A stretch of DNA of 64,000 nt from CALLPQ01 sp964392325 (GTDB taxonomy: Bacteria; Pseudomonadota; Alphaproteobacteria; Caulobacterales; Parvularculaceae), in contig CAYMPJ010000007.1 of the NCBI GenBank assembly GCA_964392325.1, positions 1-64,000 of the forward strand. The letters run 5' to 3'. The position numbers and the translations under genes were made by a program. The first letter of the stretch is position 1. Each line of letters opens with the position of its first letter. Positions 1 to 7,633 of this stretch are shown piece by piece. The notes below the pieces were generated by a model. The model was not told the DNA's origin and made no database searches. It was given only the letters and a program-made list of their open reading frames with translations.

Positions 1-27
1 GACCATCAGGACCATCAGGACCATCAG
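1..27 (+). repeat. 9-bp tandem repeat (gaccatcag x3)
   Basis: Three perfect copies of gaccatcag start at the first base of the window, so the array may continue to the left. In the histidine phosphatase frame it encodes repeated Asp-His-Gln. Because the unit is a multiple of three, changes in copy number would keep the frame. Confidence 0.85.
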
Positions 28-543
28 GGTAATAAACTCGATTTGGTCGAAAATCTCGAATTTGAAGAACTCAAAAGCGGATGGATACAAGCCGATAACC
101 GCGAGGAATTAGCCGCAAGGCTCGCTTTTTGCTTTGATGATGCCGATATCCCTGGGGCAAGGTTTCTCCCTGATGGAGAGAAATTTGAAGATGCAAGGAA
201 GCGTATCGTTGCGGGGTTGAATCATATTTTGACGTCGACACCTTGGAAAACCGGGTTATTGGTCGCCCACGAAGGGGTCAATCGCATCATTCTAAGCTGG
301 ATAATGAGCCAGAGTTTGGCCTGCGTAAACGCAATTGAACAGGATTTATGCGCCGTTAATGTCATCGATTTTGATATGGTTCCGACGCCAAAAGGGGATG
401 GTGTTGAGATTGAGCGGGCAGTATTAAAGCTGATGAATGTAACACCTTATGATATTGTGAAAATAGGCTTACCATACACGAGCTTAGAGCATTTGTTTGA
501 CGTTGATTTTGGTGCATCGCGTCCGGCAAAATCCACATCCTAG
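1..543 (+). CDS. Histidine phosphatase superfamily protein, 5'-truncated by the window edge
   Basis: This is the C-terminal part of a phosphoglycerate-mutase-like phosphatase. The frame is open from base 1, so the TTG at 43 is probably not the start. The conserved N-terminal RHG motif is missing and must lie upstream. What remains fits the family: an acidic ENLEFEELKSGW stretch corresponds to the usual LxExxFGxWEG segment, and VAHEGVNR carries the second catalytic histidine, about residue 76 counted from position 43. Bases 1-27 are three copies of a 9-base repeat that read as Asp-His-Gln in this frame. The substrate cannot be told. The frame ends at a TAG and is followed by about 260 bases without a convincing gene. 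Confidence 0.75.
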   Translation, partial: DHQDHQDHQGNKLDLVENLEFEELKSGWIQADNREELAARLAFCFDDADIPGARFLPDGEKFEDARKRIVAGLNHILTSTPWKTGLLVAHEGVNRIILSWIMSQSLACVNAIEQDLCAVNVIDFDMVPTPKGDGVEIERAVLKLMNVTPYDIVKIGLPYTSLEHLFDVDFGASRPAKSTS

Positions 544-805
544 GTTTATTTTCAGGCGATATGTGAGAATACCCATATTGAGTCTTGAGGTCGTTTTTTG
601 CCAATTTGGAAATTTTTAATCCAATTGTAGAAATTTGCCTTTCTGTCCATATGAAGACCTCACGATTTGTAAAATTTGATCGTTTTTCTTCCAAATGCCT
701 TATTTACGACTGTATTAAATCGCCAATTAACGTTACAATTTAACGATACCCGCTCTTTGGGGTTAGTTTAAGGGCGTCGGGTTGTTATGGAATGTGGAGA
801 TTGCG

Positions 806-1831
806 ATGCCATACGGTGTAAAACGAGGATTCAAATCACCCGGAGAATTTAGTGCTTTTGATTTAATGGGTCTTGGCCTGTCCGGCTCTGCAGGTATTGT
901 CGCGGCTTTGGTCACCGATTATCAGCAAAGTGCTGAGGGCGCAGCCATCTATACCCTCAATAGATGGGCGGTATCGTTAGGATCGCTTTTAGGTTTCAAT
1001 GAAATTCCACTCTTCGCTGTTGTTCTTGGAATTGTGGCAATAGGCGCTACCTCTATCTTCTATTTTCAGCCCATCACTCGTCAGGGGGCTTTTGCGCAAG
1101 GTTTTGGTTTGTTGGCCGTTCTTATGACAGCGATACCCGATGATCTGGCAATGGGTATTGAAGATATTATCAATGATCCAAATCTTCCCGGTTTATTGAG
1201 CCCGGCCGCGAGTAATGGTGAGGGCGTTACTGAAATCAGTTTTGAAACAGGTCAAACCGCGAATAATCTCAATGGCGATAAATCGATAGATAATTTTGCA
1301 ACTGGTTTACCCGATCAAAGCCCCCAGGCAATTGGTGGCATTATACCAGCAGCCGTTTTGCAAAAGGCGGTTTTCTCTGAGGCTGAAGTCCCGTTACAAG
1401 ATGCTTCTTCTCAAGATGCTTCTGGGGTTCAACCAGCGGCATTTACGCAAGCTGCGACTGTTCCGGCGCAATACCAAATTAAATTACATGTGACATTTGA
1501 GGGTGGTTTTCCAAACAATATCGGCACACTTATTCGCAGGGGGAAATTACGCGGGCGATTGCATAATGAAGATACCGGAGAGACCTTTAATTTGTTCCGC
1601 AATGCGGGGGGTATTCTTAGAAAAAATGATAATGTCATCACCATAGAAGCTGGCGTTCCAGCGCGAAGCAGAACAGCAAAGCTCTGGGTGCGTATTGAAT
1701 GCGATGACCATAGTATCGAACTTCAATCTGCACAAGCCACTGTCGGGAAACCGCTCGTTTGGCCTATGACAGTGAAAGCGTCCAAGACCCCGATTTTCTT
1801 ACAACGCCTAAGAAGAGTTTACTGGTTCTAG
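806..1831 (+). CDS. Hypothetical membrane protein with C-terminal beta-rich domain
   Basis: I do not recognise this protein of about 341 residues. The ATG at 806 is chosen because GGAG at 795-798 sits seven bases upstream; an in-frame TTG at 782 would add eight residues. Hydrophobic stretches at about 20-37, 67-87 and 95-110 look like three membrane segments near the N-terminus. A polar Ala/Gln/Ser-rich linker follows. The last hundred or so residues are rich in alternating hydrophobic residues (for example QIKLHVTFEGG), which suggests a beta-sandwich domain outside the membrane. It stands alone upstream of the nitroreductase on the same strand, with 27 bases between them. No catalytic motif is visible. 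Confidence 0.6.
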   Translation: MPYGVKRGFKSPGEFSAFDLMGLGLSGSAGIVAALVTDYQQSAEGAAIYTLNRWAVSLGSLLGFNEIPLFAVVLGIVAIGATSIFYFQPITRQGAFAQGFGLLAVLMTAIPDDLAMGIEDIINDPNLPGLLSPAASNGEGVTEISFETGQTANNLNGDKSIDNFATGLPDQSPQAIGGIIPAAVLQKAVFSEAEVPLQDASSQDASGVQPAAFTQAATVPAQYQIKLHVTFEGGFPNNIGTLIRRGKLRGRLHNEDTGETFNLFRNAGGILRKNDNVITIEAGVPARSRTAKLWVRIECDDHSIELQSAQATVGKPLVWPMTVKASKTPIFLQRLRRVYWF

Positions 1832-1858
1832 CAATCCGCACACAGCCGTGAATAATTC

Positions 1859-2473
1859 ATGATCACACCTCCACAATTTGGTCAGGAATTAACGGCCAGC
1901 TATCCCAGTCAAGAGATGCGCGAAGCGTTATTGCTGCGCCGATCTACCCAAGCTGATATGCTGGGCGGCGGGGCTGGTCCTGATGATAAACAATTACAGG
2001 ACTTGCTGACAATCGCAGCCAGAGTTCCCGATCACCGCAGGGTGGTCCCCTTTCGGTTTATTGTTTTTAAAGAGGAAGCACGCGCTCGCGCGGGGCAATT
2101 ACTTGGGAAATTTTACAAGGAAGCCAATCCAGAGGCTTCAAAAGATGATGTGGCGCGCGAAGAGAATCGCTTTTTGCGCGCACCGATCATTATCGCAGTT
2201 GTCTCGAAAGTTGATACCCAGCATAAGACCCCGATATGGGAGCAAATTTTAACCGCTGGGGCCGTTTGTGAAAACCTGCTTCTTGCATCCAGCTCTTATG
2301 GTTTTGCTGCTCAATGGCTGACTGAGTGGTATGCTTATAACCGCGATGTTCTGCGCGGTTTCGGATTGGTGGACGCTGAAAAAATCGCCGGATTCATCTA
2401 TATTGGGGAAGCAACAAAACCGCCTAAAGAGCGTAAGCGGCCAGTACTGGACGAATTAATATCATTCTTTTAA
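1859..2473 (+). CDS. Nitroreductase family protein
   Basis: This is an FMN-dependent nitroreductase-like oxidoreductase of 204 residues, the usual length for the small YdjA-like branch. The N-terminal LLLRRST segment fits the RRS motif that binds the FMN phosphate. The stretch AARVPDHRRVVPFRF matches the family pattern around the conserved Pro-His/Asn. QILTAGAVCENLLLASSSYG followed by a Trp-rich segment is the conserved dimer and flavin-binding helix. The C-terminal GFIYIGEATKPPKERKRP closes the fold. Such proteins use NAD(P)H to reduce nitro compounds or quinones; the natural substrate here is unknown. The gene lies just upstream of a cytochrome b561/YceI pair on the same strand. Confidence 0.88.
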   Translation: MITPPQFGQELTASYPSQEMREALLLRRSTQADMLGGGAGPDDKQLQDLLTIAARVPDHRRVVPFRFIVFKEEARARAGQLLGKFYKEANPEASKDDVAREENRFLRAPIIIAVVSKVDTQHKTPIWEQILTAGAVCENLLLASSSYGFAAQWLTEWYAYNRDVLRGFGLVDAEKIAGFIYIGEATKPPKERKRPVLDELISFF

Positions 2474-2488
2474 AATCACCACGGTTGG

Positions 2489-3106
2489 ATGACTATTATG
2501 ACCAATGCCTCATCTTCTTCTGATGCTGTACTATCTCATAGTCAGCAATCTTATTCAAAAGTAGCAATATTCTTTCACTGGTTGATAGCGATACTGATTA
2601 TCGGTCAATTGGCTGGTGGACTGATTATGGTGCGGTTTCTATCAAAGGGGAGTTCTCTGAAATTTGAACTTTATCAATATCACAAATCTTTTGGAATTTT
2701 GATTTTGTCACTTTCGGTCTTGCGATTGATCTGGCGACTGACCCATAAGCCGCCAGCATTGCCATTAACGATGCCCGGGTGGGAAAAAACACTCGCGAGT
2801 ATGACGCATTTTATCTTCTACTTTTTCATGTTGGCAATTCCCCTCGTAGGGTGGGCGATGGTTTCTGTTTCCCCGCTGGGCATATCGACATATCTTTTTG
2901 AAATTGTCCGTTTGCCACACTTACCCTTTTGGGAGGGTGCGCAGGATCCCGCAGCTTTGGAAAAACAATTCAAGTTCGTTCATGAATATTTAGCCTTTGC
3001 GACCATTGCTTTACTCGTGTTACATATTGGAGCAGCATTGAAACATCATTTTCATGATTGTGACAGCGTGCTGACTCGAATGTTGCCATTTGTTAGAACC
3101 CGCTAA
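2489..3106 (+). CDS. Cytochrome b561 family protein
   Basis: This is a di-heme cytochrome b of about 205 residues with four predicted transmembrane helices. Candidate heme-ligand histidines lie in FFHWLIA (residue 30), YHKSFG (65), FVHEYL (165) and LLVLHIG (179). Family members move electrons from quinol within the inner membrane, and many oxidise superoxide or quinol. It starts 15 bases after the nitroreductase stop. A second in-frame ATG at 2498 has a better-placed GGA upstream and may be the true start, three codons later. The next gene encodes a YceI lipoprotein; b561 and YceI genes are often adjacent, and YceI proteins bind isoprenoid lipids, which suggests joint work on quinones. Confidence 0.9.
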   Translation: MTIMTNASSSSDAVLSHSQQSYSKVAIFFHWLIAILIIGQLAGGLIMVRFLSKGSSLKFELYQYHKSFGILILSLSVLRLIWRLTHKPPALPLTMPGWEKTLASMTHFIFYFFMLAIPLVGWAMVSVSPLGISTYLFEIVRLPHLPFWEGAQDPAALEKQFKFVHEYLAFATIALLVLHIGAALKHHFHDCDSVLTRMLPFVRTR

Positions 3107-3121
3107 AACCATAAGGTATCT

Positions 3122-4015
3122 ATGCGCTCTTCAGTTTTCATTTTACCCGCCCTTATTGCCAGTTTTGTTATGATGAGCTCGTGTTCTGAAAAGGGCACAG
3201 AGCAACAAGCTGTCCCTGAAAAACAAACCACGCCAGAACGCGCCGCGCCTAGTGATGAAAACAAGAGCGAGGGTGCAAGTGTAAACGGGGCTGCGGCGCA
3301 GGCGAATACGACAAAGCCTGATGATGAGACCTCGATTGAGGAGGGGAGTGAAAGTAAAAACGCGCAAGAAACAAGTGAGGGCGCTCAATCAAATGAAGCC
3401 GCGCAATCCCCCTCGCGCCTAGCGAGTGATGAAGCTGACGAGGTCGTTGCACCAGAAGAAACGGTTACCCCCGCTGCGCCTGTGAGCAAAGCAGAGGTGA
3501 TTTCTCATGATTGGGTAATGGATAAAAAAGCCTCGAGCTTGCAATTTACTGGCACCCAGACAGGCAACGAGTTTACGGGCCAATTTAATTCATTTGAGGC
3601 AATTATCCGCCTTGATCCAGATAACCTTGAGACAAGTAAAGTTGAAGTCACGATTGAAATGGCCTCTGCAAAGACCGGTGACCGTCAGCGTGATGATGCT
3701 CTTCCCGGGCAAGACTGGTTTTTTGTAACAGCGCATCCTTCGGCAAAATTTGTTGCAACAAATGTGACCCGCATAGGCGGCGATGCGGCAAATGGCAATT
3801 ATGCCGCCGCTGGTACTTTGACCATTCGCGATATCAGTAAAGATGTCAGCTTGCCCTTTACATTAAATATTGATGGCAACAAGGCGATTGCCAATGGCGG
3901 ATTGAGCCTGCAACGCGATGGATTTGGTGTGGGGCAGGGACAATGGGACAGCGACGAATGGGTGAAATTCGATGTCGGTGTGAATTTTACGATTGAGGCG
4001 AGACGTAAAAACTAG
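3122..4015 (+). CDS. YceI family lipoprotein
   Basis: The protein has 297 residues and starts with a lipoprotein signal whose likely lipidated cysteine is residue 21 (MMSSC). A long acidic, Ala/Glu/Ser/Thr-rich linker from about 22 to 125 follows, and then a YceI domain from about 128 (HDWVMDKKASSLQF) to the end. The domain shows the family pattern, including a TGDRQRDDALPGQDWF loop and AHPSAKFVAT. YceI domains form lipocalin-like barrels that bind polyisoprenoids such as ubiquinone. The linker is far longer than in typical YceI proteins and would let the barrel reach from the membrane. It is 15 bases downstream of cytochrome b561 and probably in its operon. Confidence 0.88.
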   Translation: MRSSVFILPALIASFVMMSSCSEKGTEQQAVPEKQTTPERAAPSDENKSEGASVNGAAAQANTTKPDDETSIEEGSESKNAQETSEGAQSNEAAQSPSRLASDEADEVVAPEETVTPAAPVSKAEVISHDWVMDKKASSLQFTGTQTGNEFTGQFNSFEAIIRLDPDNLETSKVEVTIEMASAKTGDRQRDDALPGQDWFFVTAHPSAKFVATNVTRIGGDAANGNYAAAGTLTIRDISKDVSLPFTLNIDGNKAIANGGLSLQRDGFGVGQGQWDSDEWVKFDVGVNFTIEARRKN

Positions 4016-4030
4016 GCCAGCCAGCCCTGC

Positions 4031-5332
4031 CTAATTTTTGTTTTTGGTAATTGTATATAAAACCAGCCCAACAGCGATAAGCGCCAAGGCCGAATAGGCC
4101 TCAAATGGTTTAGTCTTCAATACATATAATAGGGTCCAGCCATTGAGCAGGAGATAGATAATAGGCGTTACCGGATATAACGGGACCTTGAAGGGGCGCT
4201 CAAGTTCTGGTTCGCGTATCCGTAAAACAAACAGGCCGACCACTGTGATGAAGCTATTTAGTGCCAATGCAAAACCTGCAAAAATCAATACGCTTTTAAA
4301 GGTCGAAGTCAGAATAAAAACAATGCTGATTGCTGATTGGATTTTAATGGCCAATGACGGGATGCCATCCTGATTGGTTCGGGCGAGGGGAGAAAATAGT
4401 TTAAAATCTTCTCCGATAACTTGCAAAACCCGCGGGCCTGCAATCGTCATTGCGCTCACCGTGGAAATAAGAAGGGCAGCAAGCACCAATCCGGTGAATT
4501 TCGCGCCAATCGGGCCAAAAATATGACTGGCAGCGATAAAGCCGATTTCAATTTTCCCCTCCATAGCGGCGATGGGAGTCGTTAGCAGGAATGTTGCGTT
4601 CAGGAGCGCATATAGCAGCATAACAGTGAATGTTCCCACAAAGAGTATTTTAGGAAGCTCGCTTTGGGGGTGTTGGAGTTCGCCGCTTAAATAGGTGGCC
4701 GCATTCCAGCCGGTATACGCATAGCTGACATAGATCAGTGAAATTGCAAATGCGCCGCTAAATAAAAGACTGCTATCGCCTTCCTTGGGTAAGAGTGAAA
4801 CAGGTTGATAATCTTTTGTGACAATTAAAGCGATCAGGCAAAAACCTATGATCACAACTATCTTTAAAAGAGTAAATAGTCCTTGTAATGCGCTGCTACC
4901 CTCGCGCCGTCCTGCATGAATAAGCATTAAGACGATTACCAGTAAACAGGCCACTATCCTTGCCGCCCAGCCGCCTGAATCTACGCCAATAATCGCTGTT
5001 ATGTAGGCGCCAAAAGTCATTGCGGTTAGGGCAACCGGCGCAGAAAATCCAATTGTTGAAGAAATCCAGCCTGATGTAAATCCGGCTGCGGGATGAATAA
5101 TCCGGGAAAGGAAATTATATTCACCGCCCGAACGCGGCAAAGCAGCGCCAATTTCTGCATAAGAAAGAGCGCCGCAAATGGCTGTGATCCCGCCGACCAC
5201 CCAAAGCATCAAAAGTACAAATCCGGCCTGGATAGATTGTAGTTGAAAACCAAGGCTGGTGAAAACCCCCGTTCCAACCATATTGGCAATGACAATCGCC
5301 ATACCGGTGCGTGTTGAGAAGATTTTTTTCAA
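4031..5332 (-). CDS. APC-superfamily amino acid permease
   Basis: This is an inner-membrane amino-acid/polyamine transporter with about 12 predicted helices. The first helix carries the substrate-binding GTGVFTSLG signature, and GGEYNFLSRIIHP fits the family consensus after helix 3. The reading frame could extend to 5491, but I choose the TTG at 5332 (giving Met-Lys-Lys-Ile-Phe). The extra 53 residues do not look like a permease start, and the extension runs through a strong minus-strand hairpin with a T-run at 5464-5499 that terminates the upstream gene. The length is then 433 residues, normal for the family. The substrate is unknown. The gene converges with the YceI gene, with 15 bases between the stops. 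Confidence 0.85.
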   Translation of the reverse strand: MKKIFSTRTGMAIVIANMVGTGVFTSLGFQLQSIQAGFVLLMLWVVGGITAICGALSYAEIGAALPRSGGEYNFLSRIIHPAAGFTSGWISSTIGFSAPVALTAMTFGAYITAIIGVDSGGWAARIVACLLVIVLMLIHAGRREGSSALQGLFTLLKIVVIIGFCLIALIVTKDYQPVSLLPKEGDSSLLFSGAFAISLIYVSYAYTGWNAATYLSGELQHPQSELPKILFVGTFTVMLLYALLNATFLLTTPIAAMEGKIEIGFIAASHIFGPIGAKFTGLVLAALLISTVSAMTIAGPRVLQVIGEDFKLFSPLARTNQDGIPSLAIKIQSAISIVFILTSTFKSVLIFAGFALALNSFITVVGLFVLRIREPELERPFKVPLYPVTPIIYLLLNGWTLLYVLKTKPFEAYSALALIAVGLVLYTITKNKN

Positions 5333-5463
5333 ACAAGAGGGCCTTTTCGACAAACGGGAAAAATAACACAGTAGAGTGTAATCGTGAAACTGTGAACCTT
5401 TAATCGCTGATCCTTCGAGACTTTTGATAAGGGTTGCCGCTCTGTTTGTAGAGAATACCATAC

Positions 5464-5499
5464 AAAAAAACCTCAGGGCCATTCTTGGCACTGAGGTTT
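5464..5499 (-). terminator. Rho-independent terminator after the small secreted protein gene
   Basis: On the minus strand the sequence reads AAACCTCAG, a 14-base loop, CTGAGGTTT and then a run of T. The two 9-base arms at 5468-5476 and 5491-5499 are perfectly complementary. It lies about 30 bases after the stop of the minus-strand gene at 5526-5891, in the right orientation to end its transcript. Confidence 0.8.
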
Positions 5500-5525
5500 C
5501 TTGAGTATAGGAGAATGTTAATTCG

Positions 5526-5891
5526 CTATGGTAAAAAATCGAAAGGCGTTTCGGTACTATTGTCCTCTAATAGGTCTTTCGAACCAATTGGCCCTCTTTT
5601 TATAGGGTATGTAAAATCTTTAATTTGAACTGTTTCAAGCCCGGCCACTAACTCAATAAGGTTTACCGGTTCTATTTGAAAAATAACGGCCTCATGATCG
5701 TCGCGCAATGTAACCTTGGGAGCCACAATGGCGCGCTCCACGCTTTGCAGCGAGAGCGCACCATCGGCCACCACCCCATTCCCAGTGTTCAGTCTAACAA
5801 TTTCAGCACTTACTGCCGGTGCTATAATTAAGCCGATTAGTGTAGCTAAACCCACAAAGCTCCGCGCTTTTTTGGTCCCCACTATGCCCAT
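5526..5891 (-). CDS. Small secreted protein of unknown function
   Basis: This protein of 121 residues has a clear signal peptide: a basic N-terminus, a hydrophobic core and a likely cleavage after residue 29 (PAVSA). The mature part of about 90 residues is polar with several short beta-like stretches and has no cysteine pair or catalytic motif I recognise. AGGA lies about nine bases before the ATG, supporting the start. A good terminator follows the stop. About 45 bases upstream of the start is a perfect TTAA-N7-TTAA match to the CtrA consensus, so the gene may be cell-cycle controlled; that is inference. Confidence 0.65.
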   Translation of the reverse strand: MGIVGTKKARSFVGLATLIGLIIAPAVSAEIVRLNTGNGVVADGALSLQSVERAIVAPKVTLRDDHEAVIFQIEPVNLIELVAGLETVQIKDFTYPIKRGPIGSKDLLEDNSTETPFDFLP

Positions 5892-6272
5892 TTTGATATC
5901 CTGTCTGGGTTATCCCCAAATTCTTCGATTGCTTAACAAAACCTTAACAAAGGATCAGAATAGTAAAGCAAGCGGTATGCCACCCTTTGAAAGGGGTGAA
6001 ATTTGGTAAAACTGTGCCAATTTAGGACAACCGGATAAAATGCTGGGTGCTAGAATCCTACCGATAGTGCCATTTTAACATGATTATCAGGTTATGTATG
6101 GCCCCAGTTCGCCGCGGTTTTCACCGATATGTAGGTTATGCCCGAGCCCGTTGTAATCAGCCATAGACAAAGCCTTCAGTCGTTTTTAAAAACGATAGGT
6201 AATCGCTGTTTTGATTCCCTACGGTGGAAGCGGTGTTTTGCAATTATCATTGCTTAGGAAAAGTGAGCTCCC
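5892..6272. other. Divergent intergenic region between the secreted protein gene and proS
   Basis: This stretch of 381 bases holds no convincing gene. It should contain the promoters of both divergent genes. The only clear signal I see is the CtrA-like site at 5933-5947. AGGAAAAG about 11 bases before the proS ATG is a plausible ribosome-binding site. Confidence 0.6.
5933..5947. promoter_or_regulatory. Candidate CtrA-binding site (TTAA-N7-TTAA)
   Basis: The bases read TTAA, seven bases, TTAA, followed by C. This matches the full CtrA consensus TTAA-N7-TTAAC known from Caulobacter and relatives. The site is part of two CTTAACAAA direct repeats whose starts are 11 bases apart, about one helical turn. 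It is close to the start of the minus-strand secreted protein gene and about 325 bases from proS. Confidence 0.5.
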
Positions 6273-7619
6273 ATGTATTTATCCCGCTTCTATCTCCCCG
6301 TTTTGAAGGAAACCCCTGCCGAGGCGACCATTATCTCGCATCAATTGATGTTGCGCGCGGGAATGGTTCGCCAGCAAGGGGCGGGGATATATGCCTGGCT
6401 GCCGCTTGGGCACCGGGTATTGCGGAAAATTGAGCAGATTGTGCGCGAGGAGCAAAACCGTGCAGGGGCGGTTGAAATGCTGATGCCCACCATACAACCT
6501 GCTGATCTATGGCGTGAGAGCGGACGCTATGACGCTTATGGCAAGGAGATGTTGCGCATAAAAGATAGGCAAGACCGGGATATGCTCTTCGGGCCGACCA
6601 ATGAGGAAATGATCACCGAGATTTTTCGGGCCGGAACCCGCTCTTACAAAGACTTACCAAAATTGCTTTATCATATACAGTGGAAGTTTCGCGACGAAAT
6701 ACGCCCACGTTTCGGGGTGATGCGCGGGCGCGAATTTTTGATGAAAGATGCCTATTCTTTCGATATCAGCAAAGAGGCTGCAAGGCATAGTTATAATCGA
6801 ATGTTCGTATCCTATTTGCGTACCTATGCGCGGATGGGCCTGAACTCGATACCCATGCGGGCTGAAACGGGGCCAATTGGGGGCGATCTTTCCCATGAAT
6901 TTATTGTGCTCGCCGACACTGGTGAGAGTGAGGTGTTTTGCGATAAACGTCTCGTTGATATGCCGGTTCCCTCTATTGATACCGATTATGATTCTGATCT
7001 TCAGGGGATTGTTGATGAGCGCACCAATCTTTACGCGGCCACTGACGAGATGCATGAGCCTTCCGAATTTGAAAACAAAGTGGAGCCCGGTGATCGTACT
7101 ACGGCGCGCGGCATTGAGGTTGGCCATATTTTCTTTTTTGGTACGAAATATTCAGACAGCATGAACGCCAAAGTCTCTGGCCCAGAGGGCAAAGATATAG
7201 CAGTTGAGATGGGGTCTTACGGTATTGGGGTGTCACGGCTTATGGGCGCCCTGATCGAGGCCTATCATGATGATGGCGGATGTAAGTGGCCAATTCCGGT
7301 TGCCCCGTTTCATGCAGGTTTGATCAACCTTAAAGTAGGCGATGAGGAGTGTGATAAAGCTTGCGCCGATATGTATCAAAAACTCGAAAGCGCTGGGGTA
7401 GAAGTTCTATATGATGATACTGGTGCACGCGCAGGAGAGAAATTTGCGAGAATGGATCTGATTGGATTGCCATACCAGCTCACCATAGGGCCACGTGGTC
7501 TTAAAAATGGTGTTATTGAGGTGAAATCCAGAGATAGTGGCGAAAAACAGGAATTATCCGCAGACGAAGCAATAAATTTTGTTTCCCGGAAAATTGCCGA
7601 AGGTCTAGAAGTTCATTGA
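6273..7619 (+). CDS. proS: Prolyl-tRNA synthetase (short type)
   Basis: This class II aminoacyl-tRNA synthetase charges tRNA-Pro with proline in the cytoplasm. The N-terminus SRFYLPVLKETPAEA is typical of bacterial ProS. Motif 2 (REFLMKDAYSF) and motif 3 (GSYGIGVSRLMGAL) are intact, and a C-terminal anticodon-binding domain follows from about residue 350 with the expected GEKFARMDLIGLPYQLTIG stretch. At 448 residues it lacks the long editing insertion between motifs 2 and 3 found in E. coli ProS (about 570 residues); this short form is usual in alphaproteobacteria. The stop is 14 bases from the stop of the convergent metalloprotease gene. Confidence 0.97.
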   Translation: MYLSRFYLPVLKETPAEATIISHQLMLRAGMVRQQGAGIYAWLPLGHRVLRKIEQIVREEQNRAGAVEMLMPTIQPADLWRESGRYDAYGKEMLRIKDRQDRDMLFGPTNEEMITEIFRAGTRSYKDLPKLLYHIQWKFRDEIRPRFGVMRGREFLMKDAYSFDISKEAARHSYNRMFVSYLRTYARMGLNSIPMRAETGPIGGDLSHEFIVLADTGESEVFCDKRLVDMPVPSIDTDYDSDLQGIVDERTNLYAATDEMHEPSEFENKVEPGDRTTARGIEVGHIFFFGTKYSDSMNAKVSGPEGKDIAVEMGSYGIGVSRLMGALIEAYHDDGGCKWPIPVAPFHAGLINLKVGDEECDKACADMYQKLESAGVEVLYDDTGARAGEKFARMDLIGLPYQLTIGPRGLKNGVIEVKSRDSGEKQELSADEAINFVSRKIAEGLEVH

Positions 7620-7633
7620 GAACAGCCAAGCTC

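Noticed and set aside
1..32. Frame 3 reading of the 9-base repeat as collagen-like Gly-Pro-Ser ending at double TAA
   Set aside because: Frame 1 continues into a real phosphatase fold whose N-terminal half must lie upstream, so the repeat belongs to that gene.
362..694. Minus-strand frame overlapping the histidine phosphatase end
   Set aside because: It covers a known coding end on the other strand and AT-rich non-coding DNA; no family pattern is visible.
727..743. TTAA-N9-TTAA as a CtrA site
   Set aside because: The spacing is nine, not seven, bases, so it does not fit the consensus.
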